From CAWFZT01 sp963820415 (GTDB lineage Bacteria > Chloroflexota > Anaerolineae > Anaerolineales > Anaerolineaceae), in assembly GCA_963820415.1 (NCBI GenBank), contig CAWFZT010000006.1, positions 868,001 to 932,000 of the forward strand: a stretch of DNA of 64,000 nucleotides. Reading direction: 5' to 3'. Under the pieces are notes generated by a model. That model was not told the DNA's origin, ran no database searches, and was given only the letters and a program-made list of their open reading frames with translations. The position numbers and the translations under genes are program-made. This document shows, piece after piece, positions 54,312-63,171 of this stretch. Each line of letters begins with the position of its first letter. Position 1 is the first letter of the stretch.

Positions 54312-55772
54312 CTATTTGGCCGCAGGGCCCAACGAGACCCCGGCGTTCAGATAATGGTTGAGCACAAGCACCATGGTGTCGATCGGCGGCATACTGTCGG
54401 ACAACGTGGCCGGGTCGATGCCGGGCAGATACATGGCGTTGAAGTTGTCGTAGGCGTAATCGACGGGGTAGTTTTCCAGGTAGCCGTCCATGAGGATATT
54501 GTCCTTGGATCTGCGCTGCATGTTGCGGGCGCCATGATCGGACTGGATGATGATCACCGGCGGGTTGTTCGGGTCGGCGTTCGCCAGCAGCTTGGTGATC
54601 AGTTGCTCGGCAAGCTTGGTGGTGTATTGGTATTGACCCAGGTAGAAATGCCAGTCGTAATTATCCTGCGGGGGATTCAAGTTACCATTTTTATCGAAGA
54701 TAAACGGCATGTGCGGCAGCAAGACGTGGGCAAAAACGAACTTGGGCGATTTGAGCGCGGAAAGGTCAGCAATCTGGTTGAGCGTGTACAGGAGCAGGTC
54801 ACGCTGTTTGATTTCGCTAACATCGGCATCCTGAAAATAGCCAAGGAAGGCGTTGAACATGGTGTCGTCCAGGAAAGTCTGGCGGAACTCGTCGACTGCC
54901 ATGCCAGCGACCTGTTGCGGATCGTAATCGATATCGTAGTCGGCGGTGATGTTCGGAAAGGTCATATCCAGCGCGGCGGTAGTGTAACCGTAAGATTTCA
55001 CCACCTGCATAACTTTATTGTTATCCAGGGCAGCCAAAGTGACTTTGACGTCGGTTTTTTCGTTATACTGCTGGAGGTTCAACCGGCTGGACAGTTCGAT
55101 CTGCGTGTTAATGGTGGCCGTGCGGGTGTTGGTAACCACAAAGAAGTGGTTCTGCTTGAGAAAAGCGGCAAACTGGTCGACGTCATCGTTATGCCAATAG
55201 GTGTGCATGATGTCAAAGCGTTCATATTCGTCGAGGATGACGTAGTAAATATCCGGGTATTTTTGGTTGATATCAACGACCTTGGCCGCGCTGGCCACCG
55301 GGTCGGCGGCCGGATTCGGGCAGACCCTTTGCCACTCTACCGGCAGGATAACCACCACATTGTAGGCCACCAGGAAGGCGGAAGCGAATAGCAAGATCTT
55401 CTGCACCACGGACGCAGGGACCGCTTTGATCTTCGAGATGAAGTAACCGACATAAAAAGCCAGGGCGATCACCAGGGGTAACAGAATGAAATGGTAGACG
55501 GGGAACTTATCCGGTTGGATGAGCAGATGATAGATCGAACCATAGAAATAATATAAAAGCAGGAAGGCTACCGCCGAAAGGCTGGCAGAGGCGGCTTTGC
55601 GCTGAAAAAGGTAGAACAGGCCATAAGCCAGTGCAGCCGCCAGCAGTGAATAACCCAACGGCATGACCAGGCTGCCAAGCGTGAGATTGGCAGCGTTATG
55701 CCCGTACAGGAATAAGATCGGGTAAGCCGCGACTAATAAAGGTAAAGATAATCCTTTTAAGTTATCTTTCAT
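54312..55772 (-). CDS. Membrane sulfatase/alkaline-phosphatase-fold protein
   Basis: A 486-residue protein with about five N-terminal membrane helices (residues 8-140) and an extracellular C-terminal domain of the sulfatase fold. KYPDIYYVILDEYERFD marks the first metal-binding strand; Glu/Tyr replace the usual nucleophile region. FVFAHVLLPHMPFIFD, PPVIIIQSDHGARNMQRR and YLPGIDPATLSD follow, with SDHG carrying metal ligands. This resembles enzymes that transfer phospho-groups onto envelope polymers. ATG 55772 is used over a longer frame. It forms a pair with the gene upstream. Confidence 0.75.
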   Translation of the reverse strand: MKDNLKGLSLPLLVAAYPILFLYGHNAANLTLGSLVMPLGYSLLAAALAYGLFYLFQRKAASASLSAVAFLLLYYFYGSIYHLLIQPDKFPVYHFILLPLVIALAFYVGYFISKIKAVPASVVQKILLFASAFLVAYNVVVILPVEWQRVCPNPAADPVASAAKVVDINQKYPDIYYVILDEYERFDIMHTYWHNDDVDQFAAFLKQNHFFVVTNTRTATINTQIELSSRLNLQQYNEKTDVKVTLAALDNNKVMQVVKSYGYTTAALDMTFPNITADYDIDYDPQQVAGMAVDEFRQTFLDDTMFNAFLGYFQDADVSEIKQRDLLLYTLNQIADLSALKSPKFVFAHVLLPHMPFIFDKNGNLNPPQDNYDWHFYLGQYQYTTKLAEQLITKLLANADPNNPPVIIIQSDHGARNMQRRSKDNILMDGYLENYPVDYAYDNFNAMYLPGIDPATLSDSMPPIDTMVLVLNHYLNAGVSLGPAAK

Positions 55773-55785
55773 CTTAAAGACCTTT

Positions 55786-56328
55786 TCAGGGTGTAAGGGC
55801 GTAGGTAAGCGTGTTAGGCGTTTTTTTGATAGAACCACCGGTCAATACATAGGATTGGCCGGGGCCATTTTTATTCTGCAGCAGGATGCCAATCCGATAC
55901 GTCCCAGGCGAAAGCGCATTCTGCGAGAGCAGCAGGCTGAACTCGGCGTGGTCCATTTGCTTGTCGTACCCCGGATAGGACTCGATCATATTAGGTAAGG
56001 CCACTGAGTGGGTAGGAAAGGCAACATTCCCGGCCTTCGAGCTGAGAATGATCGTGATGGTATTTTCTTGCTCGTGGTTGGCCTGGAAAAAGGCGTAGCC
56101 TCTCAGATCATAAAGGTCCTGCCCGTTAATGCGCAGGGGGTGGATCAGGTTGTCAAGCACGAAGACGACGTCTTTAGAAGGAGCTGGCAAGGCCACCTGT
56201 GTCCCCAGCGGCTTTCCATCTTTGAGAATAAAACGGACGTACAGCGGATTGGCGGTAAAAACGTAGACAATTAAAACCGCACAGGCGATAATGTGTATGT
56301 ATTTCCCTTTAATCCTATTTTTCATCAA
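55786..56328 (-). CDS. Membrane-anchored exported protein of unknown function
   Basis: A 180-residue protein with a hydrophobic N-terminal anchor (IHIIACAVLIVYVFTANPLY) and a beta-rich exported domain including INGQDLYDLRGYAFFQANHE and LSPGTYRIGILLQNK. No family is recognised. It lies 13 bases upstream of the sulfatase-like gene on the same strand, and the pair probably works at the cell envelope. Confidence 0.7.
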   Translation of the reverse strand: MMKNRIKGKYIHIIACAVLIVYVFTANPLYVRFILKDGKPLGTQVALPAPSKDVVFVLDNLIHPLRINGQDLYDLRGYAFFQANHEQENTITIILSSKAGNVAFPTHSVALPNMIESYPGYDKQMDHAEFSLLLSQNALSPGTYRIGILLQNKNGPGQSYVLTGGSIKKTPNTLTYALTP

Positions 56329-56354
56329 TGACCTCTCAATAAAAGATCGACCGC

Positions 56355-57749
56355 CTATAGCTCAACTACATCGAACCATTTCGGGTAGACGATGGAGCTG
56401 AAGCCGGCCTGGGCCAGTTTGGCCTGAAAAGCCGCTTCTGCGTCCGGTTCGCCGTGGACGAGGATGAGCTTTTTTAACGAAGCCTGGGTGGCTGCGGCGT
56501 AGCGCAGGAGCATATCCTGCCCGGCGTGAGCTGACAGCCCTTCGATGCTGACCACCTCGGCGTGCACGTCGAACTCTTCCCCGAAGATCTTGACGTGCTT
56601 CTCACCCTCCACCAGCCGCCGGCCGAGGGTATTGGGCGCCTGGTAGGAAACGATAGCGACGGTGTTGCGCGAGTTCTCGATGTTGTTGCGCAAATGATGC
56701 AGGATGCGCCCGGTTTCACACATCCCTGAAGCAGAAATGATCACCATGGAGTTAAAGCGATCGTTGAGCGCCTTGGAAGCAGCCACGCCTTCGATATAAG
56801 TCAACCCCTTGAATTCGAGGGCCGGATGGCGGCTGACCCGCTCGAACTGCTGCGTTTCGGCATCGAGGTACTGGGGAAACTCGTCGAATATTTTCGAAGC
56901 TTCGACTGCCAGCGGGCTGTCGACGTAAACCGGGATGGAGGGCAGCTCGCCGTCGCTAATCATGCGGTTCATAAAATAGACCAGCTCCTGGGTGCGGCCT
57001 ACGGCAAAGGACGGCACGATGACCTTGCCGCCGCGCCTAAACGTGCGCAGAACCACATCGCGAAAAGCGACGTAGGCCAGCTCAGGATCGGGATGCGAGC
57101 GGTCGCCATAGGTGCATTCCATCATCAGAAAATCAGCCGCCTGGGGGAGTACAGGGTCGCACAAGAGGGGCAGTTTCTGGCGCCCGATGTCGCCTGAGAA
57201 CCAGAAGCGGAACTTGCGGCTATTCTCTTCCACATCCAGGATGATGGCTGCCGAGCCGAGGATATGCCCGGCCTCGACCAGGCGGGCGGTCACCCCGGGC
57301 ACAGGCTGGAAGGGCTGGTCGTAGTGGATTGGACGGAACAAAGGCGCCACGTGCTCGGCGTCGGCGAGGGTGTAGAGCGGTTCGAGGGGCGCGAAGCCAT
57401 GGCGCAGGTGCTTCTTATTGATGAAGGCTACATCGGCTTCCTGGATGTGGCCCGAATCACGCAGCATGATGTCGCCCAGGCGCGCCGTGGGCGGCGAGGT
57501 GTAGATCGGCCCGTGATAGCCCTGTTTGACCAGGTTGGGCAGGTTGCCGCTGTGGTCGATGTGGGCGTGGGATAGGATGACCGCCTCCAGGCTGCTGGGT
57601 GGGAAAGTGAAGTTCCGGTTGCGTTGGAAAGATTCGTCGCGCTTGCCCTGGAACATGCCGCATTCCAGGAGCAGGCTTTTGCCGTTCACCTCCACCAGGT
57701 ACTGCGAACCAGTCACTGTCTGCGCGGCGCCATTGATATGGATTTTCAT
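56355..57749 (-). CDS. Beta-CASP metallo-beta-lactamase-fold RNA nuclease
   Basis: A 464-residue protein of the beta-CASP group of RNA-processing nucleases. The zinc motif HAHIDHSGNL is at residues 61-70, and ECTYGDRSHPD follows. VIVPSFAVGRTQELVYFMNR opens the beta-CASP insertion. ISASGMCETGRILHHL, VSYQAPNTLGRRL and the terminal KLILVHGEPDAEAAF complete the pattern. It cleaves or trims RNA. Its start overlaps the stop of the RNase D gene by four bases (ATGA), giving an RNA-degradation gene pair. Confidence 0.92.
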   Translation of the reverse strand: MKIHINGAAQTVTGSQYLVEVNGKSLLLECGMFQGKRDESFQRNRNFTFPPSSLEAVILSHAHIDHSGNLPNLVKQGYHGPIYTSPPTARLGDIMLRDSGHIQEADVAFINKKHLRHGFAPLEPLYTLADAEHVAPLFRPIHYDQPFQPVPGVTARLVEAGHILGSAAIILDVEENSRKFRFWFSGDIGRQKLPLLCDPVLPQAADFLMMECTYGDRSHPDPELAYVAFRDVVLRTFRRGGKVIVPSFAVGRTQELVYFMNRMISDGELPSIPVYVDSPLAVEASKIFDEFPQYLDAETQQFERVSRHPALEFKGLTYIEGVAASKALNDRFNSMVIISASGMCETGRILHHLRNNIENSRNTVAIVSYQAPNTLGRRLVEGEKHVKIFGEEFDVHAEVVSIEGLSAHAGQDMLLRYAAATQASLKKLILVHGEPDAEAAFQAKLAQAGFSSIVYPKWFDVVEL

Positions 57750-58876
57750 TGCTTAATGGCTTTCAAGATCTGTTCACCGAAGGTAGACAGGCGGTAGGGC
57801 AGGTCTTTCATCAGCAGGGTGAGCTGGGACAGGTCGCGTGGGTCGGCCTGGGCGATGGCCTCCATTACGTCGCGGGGTAATATCACATCTGAATCGACGC
57901 CCATCACCTGCCCGGCCTTTTTGCGCCAGGCGCGCAGCCATTCTATGCGCTGGAGGAAATCCCCGTCCGGGCGGGGGTTGGATTGGCGATAAACCGGGGC
58001 GGTCTGCAGCCCAGTCTGCACCGCTTTGAGCAGCCCTTCGCCATACCGCTCCAGCCTGCGGGCGGTCATGCCTGAAATTTCGCGCAGCTCTTCCAGGTTG
58101 GCGGGGCACTGCTGGGCAATCAGCAGCAGTGTATCGCTGCCAAAGATCTTGAAAAGAGGCACATCCGCCTGTTGGGCCAGGTGGTCGCGATAGCGGCACA
58201 GTTCCTGGATCACGGCCAGGTGCTGGTGATCGAGCTCGTGCCCGCCAGCCACGCGCCAGCATGCATCCACGCCGTTGTCAAGCACGGGCAGATCCACGTT
58301 GCACAGGCGCTGGAAATCTTCTGCCGCCAGCGGCCAACGCCCGGTGGCTTCCAGGTCTGCCTTGAGGCGGTGACGCAGCGGGATGAGATAATAACTATCC
58401 AGGCGGGCGTAAGCCAACATGGGATGTGGCAGGGGGCGTAGACCCCAATTGGCGCGCTGGTAATGCTTGTCCAGCAGGATGCCAAATTCGCCTTCCAGCA
58501 TGGAGCCAAGTCCTACCGCCTGGCGTCCCAATATACGCGCGGCTTGCATGGTATCGAAAATATTGGTAAATTTAAAATTAAAATCACGCTTAAGGCAGAT
58601 CAGGTCGTATTCGGAAGCGTGAAAAACTTTTTCGATGGCCGGGTCCGCAAAGAGCGGGGCCAGGCCTTCCAGGTTGTGCAGCGCCAACGGATCAACCAGG
58701 TAATCCGAGCGCCCGGTGGAAAATTGGATCAGGCAAACCTGTTCACGGTAGGCAAACAGACTGTTCGACTCGGTATCGATCGCAAGCATTGGATAGCGAC
58801 TGAGGTCTTCCAGCATACGTTGAAAAGTCAGCGGACGATCGACCCAGGTCGGGTTATTCTTTGGAGGAGCGATCAC
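57746..58876 (-). CDS. rnd: Ribonuclease D-like 3'-5' exonuclease
   Basis: A 376-residue protein. The DEDD exonuclease domain occupies about residues 10-175, with AIDTES (Asp34, Glu36), then YDLICLKRDFNFKFTNIFD and LAYARLDSYYLIPL for the later acidic and Tyr residues. One or two HRDC domains follow, with FKIFGSDTLLLIAQQCP and a C-terminal helix. It trims the 3' ends of tRNA and other RNAs. Co-translated with the beta-CASP nuclease. Confidence 0.92.
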   Translation of the reverse strand: MIAPPKNNPTWVDRPLTFQRMLEDLSRYPMLAIDTESNSLFAYREQVCLIQFSTGRSDYLVDPLALHNLEGLAPLFADPAIEKVFHASEYDLICLKRDFNFKFTNIFDTMQAARILGRQAVGLGSMLEGEFGILLDKHYQRANWGLRPLPHPMLAYARLDSYYLIPLRHRLKADLEATGRWPLAAEDFQRLCNVDLPVLDNGVDACWRVAGGHELDHQHLAVIQELCRYRDHLAQQADVPLFKIFGSDTLLLIAQQCPANLEELREISGMTARRLERYGEGLLKAVQTGLQTAPVYRQSNPRPDGDFLQRIEWLRAWRKKAGQVMGVDSDVILPRDVMEAIAQADPRDLSQLTLLMKDLPYRLSTFGEQILKAIKQ

Positions 58877-58925
58877 AGGGTTGATTATAGCGCGTATTTC
58901 AGTGGGATCCTATCTGAAAATATGG

Positions 58926-58974
58926 CTCATTGGGATTTACCGTGGAAGGTCACCACAAGGACTCCCAAAGAACC
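58926..58974. repeat. MITE-like element (copy 5), internally deleted
   Basis: Left end CTCATTGGGATTTACCGTGG is identical to that of copy 3, and is followed by a shortened right end ACTCCCAAAGAACC. The central palindrome is entirely missing. No target duplication is recognisable. It lies between the divergently oriented RNase D and sensor-kinase genes. Confidence 0.75.
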
Positions 58975-59039
58975 AATTTATCGATAAACACTACATTAAA
59001 ATTTACCAATATGGTATTATTTATTGACCGGAGGGACTC

Positions 59040-61118
59040 ATGAAAGAACAAATACTGATCATCGAAGATGATGAAGCGATCGTCAAGGTTCTTCGACGCG
59101 CTTTGGCATACGAAGGCTACCAGGTTAATTATGCCCTGGATGGTGAAGCGGGGTTGAACATCGCCCGTGACCGACGCCCAGATTTGGTGGTCCTTGACCT
59201 GATGCTGCCTGGCATGGATGGTGTGGAAGTCTGCCAACGACTGCGCGCCGGCGGAAATGTTCTGATTTTGATGCTTACGGCGCGGGATACGCTGCATGAC
59301 CGCGTCCAGGGCCTGGATGCCGGAGCCGACGATTACATGATGAAGCCATTTGAGCTGGAAGAGCTGCTGGCGCGCGTGCGCGCCCTGCTGCGCCGCACCC
59401 AGCCCGACCGGGTGCCGATCCTATCCTTTGCAGATCTGACCCTGGATACCTCTACTCGCCAGGCCATCCGCAAAGGCCGGGTGATCTCCCTGACAGCCAA
59501 GGAATACGACCTGTTGGAGCTGTTCTTGCGCCATCCACGCCAGGTGCTGACGCGTGAAATGATCTTCGACCGGGTATGGGGTTACGATTTCGGCGGCGAG
59601 AGCAACGTCCTGGACGTATACATTCGCTATTTACGCCAAAAGCTGGAGAATGAAGGAGAAACACGCCTGATCCACACCGTGCGCGGGGTGGGCTACGTGC
59701 TACGTGAGAACTCCCTGATGTCATTGCGCCTGCGGCTGACCCTGCTGTATACCACGCTGTTAGGGGGTGTGCTGCTGATTTTTGGCGCGCTGGTGTACGG
59801 CCTGGTCAGTGTGATCTTGTTGGACCAGATGGACACATCGCTGAGTCAATCGGCCGAACGGCTGGTGGCTCAGCTTCGCATTAATAGCAGCGGAGAGTTC
59901 GACCCGCGCTCGATGGCCGGGTTGCAACTGACCGATAACCTGATTTACCAAATCTGGGGGAACGACAATAAACTCCAGCTTTCCCGCCCGCCTACGCTGA
60001 TTTCACCGCTGGATGAGATTGGGCGGCGCGCCGGGCAGCCAGTGTTCCATTCTATTATCAGCAGCAGCACCCACCTGCGCGTGCTGAGCGTGCCGCTCAA
60101 GACAGAACGCGGCCCGGCAGGGGTGCTGCAGGTAGCGCTGAACCTGGAAGTGATCGATATTACCCAACAAACCCTGGCCTCGGTGCTGATCCTGCTGGCC
60201 ATCCTTGTCATGGCCCTGTCTGGCCTGGCAGCCTGGCTGATCACAGGGCAGACCCTGGCGCCGCTGGCAACCGTCACCCAGGTGGCCACCCAGATTACAC
60301 GGGCAGACGACCTGTCCCGGCGTATCCCAGTGGCTACCACGCGTGAAGATGAAGTCGGGCAACTCATCCAGGCCTTTAACCAAACGCTGGAGCGCCTGGA
60401 GAACCTGTTCAACGCCCAGCGGCGCTTCCTGGCCGACGTCAGCCACGAGCTGCGCACTCCGCTGACGGTAATCAAGGGCAACGTGGGTCTGATGCGCAAG
60501 ATTGGCGAAACGGATGACGAATCGTTGGGCAGCATTGAGGCTGAAGTCGACCGGCTGACCCGCCTGGTGGGCGACTTGCTGCTGCTGAACCAGGCCGAGT
60601 CAGGGCGGCTGCCGCTGGACGTGAGCCAGGTCGAGTTGGACACGGTGCTTTTGGAAGTGTACCAACAAATGCGCACCCTGGCCGGGGAGCGCCTGCAACT
60701 ACGCATGGTCGAGATCGACCAGGTGCAGGTAACCGGCGACCGTGACCGGCTGAAACAGGTGCTGCTCAACCTGGTGGGGAATGCCCTCCAGTATACACCA
60801 GCCGGCGGGCAGGTCAACCTGGCGCTGCGCAAGGCCGGCGAGCGCGCCCAACTGGTGATCAGCGACTCCGGGCCGGGCATCTCGGCCCAGGACCTGCCGC
60901 ACATCTTCGAGCGCTTCTATCGCGGCGAAAAGTCGCGCAAGCGCTCCAGCACGAGCAGCGGCTTTGGGCTGGGCCTTTCCATCGCTTACTGGATCGTCCA
61001 CAACCATGGTGGGTCGATCGAGGTGACCTCACAGGAAGGCAAAGGCACTACTTTCTGTGTCTGGCTTCCACTGGCTAAAACCGACGCCGAAAAACAAGCG
61101 CGGCAGCCGGGGAATTGA
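59040..61118 (+). CDS. OmpR-type response regulator fused to a sensor histidine kinase
   Basis: A single 692-residue frame. Residues 1-120 are a receiver (phosphoacceptor Asp53 in VVLDLMLPG). Residues about 130-225 form an OmpR/PhoB winged helix (LTAKEYDLLELFLRHPRQVL, VRGVGYVLRE). From about 230 there is a histidine kinase: membrane segments near 240-262 and 385-405 enclosing an external sensor, a HAMP segment, the His box FLADVSHELRTPLTVIKGN, then the ATPase motifs NLVGNALQYTP, SDSGPGIS and GFGLGLSIAYW. The usual arrangement is two adjacent genes; here MSLRLRLTLL follows VLRENSL directly. The signal is unknown. Confidence 0.92.
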   Translation: MKEQILIIEDDEAIVKVLRRALAYEGYQVNYALDGEAGLNIARDRRPDLVVLDLMLPGMDGVEVCQRLRAGGNVLILMLTARDTLHDRVQGLDAGADDYMMKPFELEELLARVRALLRRTQPDRVPILSFADLTLDTSTRQAIRKGRVISLTAKEYDLLELFLRHPRQVLTREMIFDRVWGYDFGGESNVLDVYIRYLRQKLENEGETRLIHTVRGVGYVLRENSLMSLRLRLTLLYTTLLGGVLLIFGALVYGLVSVILLDQMDTSLSQSAERLVAQLRINSSGEFDPRSMAGLQLTDNLIYQIWGNDNKLQLSRPPTLISPLDEIGRRAGQPVFHSIISSSTHLRVLSVPLKTERGPAGVLQVALNLEVIDITQQTLASVLILLAILVMALSGLAAWLITGQTLAPLATVTQVATQITRADDLSRRIPVATTREDEVGQLIQAFNQTLERLENLFNAQRRFLADVSHELRTPLTVIKGNVGLMRKIGETDDESLGSIEAEVDRLTRLVGDLLLLNQAESGRLPLDVSQVELDTVLLEVYQQMRTLAGERLQLRMVEIDQVQVTGDRDRLKQVLLNLVGNALQYTPAGGQVNLALRKAGERAQLVISDSGPGISAQDLPHIFERFYRGEKSRKRSSTSSGFGLGLSIAYWIVHNHGGSIEVTSQEGKGTTFCVWLPLAKTDAEKQARQPGN

Positions 61119-61208
61119 AGGCAAATGCGTTCGTAGGGATATCGTCAGGTATAACCTTTACATTTCGGTTACAATATAAAAGCAAATCCCTGAAGGATTA
61201 GCAACCAG

Positions 61209-63171
61209 ATGCACAAGGGATCAATTTACACACTTTACATTTTCCGGATCGCCGTTGGACTGATTCTGGTTACCCTTATGATTGGTCCGGTCAGATCTGT
61301 CGTGGCAAGTGAGGGCGGGCATATTGCCATTACACCGCCGATTATTACCCGATTCCCTGAGATCAGCTTTTTCATCGAGCCATTCAAGGGAGATGGGAGC
61401 TTCATCGACGACTTATTATCCACGCAGATCCAGGTGCAGGAGGATGGAAAAGCCCTTCCGCCAGCCAGCCTGGAAAAAATTCAGCCAGGCATCCAATTTA
61501 CGGTGGCCCTTAATACCGCCGTTTACATGGCAACCCAGGAAGACGGAAAAGCCACCTATCAGAAAATCCAGGCTAGCCTGGTGAGCTGGGTGCAGTCCGA
61601 GCCGCAAGGCACGCCGGATACATTCAACCTGGCGACCAATGCCGGGGTGAAGATATCTGGCTCGAATGATCCCAAAGAATGGGTCAAAGCCATCCAGGAC
61701 TACCAGCCAGACTCTACGAGCTCCCAATCCAGCTTGAAAAGCCTGGCCGACGCGCTCGACCTGACCACCTCTCCGGCTGCCCAGGCCAACGTAAAACGGG
61801 TCATCCTGTACATCACGCCGGTACCGACGGCGGCTAACCTGCAAGAACTGCCCAACCTGGCCCAGCGCGCCTCCCAGCAGGGCGTGCACGTTTTCGTATG
61901 GGTGGTGGCGCCGGACGACAAAGCCTCAGCAAACTCGATCGCCCCGCTGCAGGACATGGCCGATCACACCGGTGGCAAGGTGACTTACTTCAACGAGAAT
62001 ACCGCCCATCTACAGGTTGAAGACTGTCTCAAGCCGCTGCGCTATATTTATTCATTGAGCTACCTGTCAGAACTGACCCAGGGCGGCAGCCACAAACTTT
62101 CGGTGCACATCCTGCGCAGCGACTTTGAAGGCATCAGCCCTGAAGAGGATTTCCTCGCTGAGCATCGAACCTCCTAATCCAATGTTCCTCGCCCCTCCCC
62201 AACTGATCCAGCGCAACCTGAGTAAAGACAGCACGCAGAAAAAAAACAGCCTAGCGCCGGCAGTGTCCGCCATCCAGATCATCATTGAGTTTCCCGATAA
62301 TCACCCACGCCCGCTGGCGCAGACCCGCCTGTACGTGGATGGGGTGATGGTGTCGAAAAATACGACAGCGCCCTTTGACCGTTTCAATTGGCCCCTGGAT
62401 GAGTATACAGAAAATGGGAAGCATATGTTGAAGGTGGAAGCCATCGACAGCCTTGGAATGAGCCGCACCAGCATCGAATCGCCGGTCGAAATAGACGTTG
62501 AAAAACCGGCTACGATCATTTCCAGGCTCGAGGGATTACCCTGGCAGAAGGTGGGGGTTGGGGGCGCCGCCCTGGCGGCAGGCCTTGCCATTGCCGGGGT
62601 GCTGGTGTTTGTAGGCCGGAAAAGGAAAGCCATCCTAGAAAGTGTCACGCCAGTACGTCCGCCTGCCTCGACGGCGGTAAAAAGTAAACCGAGGAATAAA
62701 TTCAGTGACCCGGTCACCCAACCGGTGCCAATTGCCCAGGATGCGCCGCGTAAAACTGCCGGCCACCTTTCTGTAAACTGGCCTCGAGCGGCGAGCGGCG
62801 TAGCCGCCCCGGCGCGCCTGGTAGGAATTTCTGAAGCCGGCAGTCCAAACCCGCGGGCAACCATCCTGCTCTCCCACCCGGAGATCACGCTTGGCAGCGA
62901 TCCAAAGCTGGCCATTCAAGTGCTGGACGACCCTTCGGTGGACGGTCTGCACGCCCGCCTGTTCCAATCGCCAGAAGGAGATTTCTACATTGCCGATGCC
63001 GGATCAGTTGCCGGCACCTGGGTAAATTATGCACCGGTGGCCAGGGAAGGAGTACGTCTGGAACACGGCGACCTGATCCACCTGGGGAGGGTATCCTTCC
63101 GCTTCGAGCTGACCAACCCACGGCGCATCCGCCAACCTGTAGTCACGCCCATAGACGAAAAAGAAGAATGA
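61209..63171 (+). pseudogene. Exported vWA-like and FHA-domain protein, frameshifted
   Basis: The first frame (61209-62177) encodes a signal segment and a vWA-like domain with VKRVILYITPVPTAANLQEL and GVHVFVWVVAPD. The second (coding from about 62154 to 63171) continues with SLSIEPPNPMFLAPPQ, a beta domain (RLYVDGVMVSKNTTAPFDR), a membrane helix (GVGGAALAAGLAIAGVLVFV) and a cytosolic FHA domain (EITLGSDPKLAIQVLDDPSV, HARLFQSPEGDFYIAD). An extra C at 62153-62154 accounts for the shift. The whole protein would be about 653 residues. FHA domains bind phosphothreonine, linking it to the PP2C gene next door. Confidence 0.85.

Noticed and set aside
54354..55391. Open frame of 345 codons opposite the sulfatase-like gene
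   Set aside because: Antisense shadow with low-information V, H and G-rich text; the opposite strand has membrane helices and sulfatase motifs.
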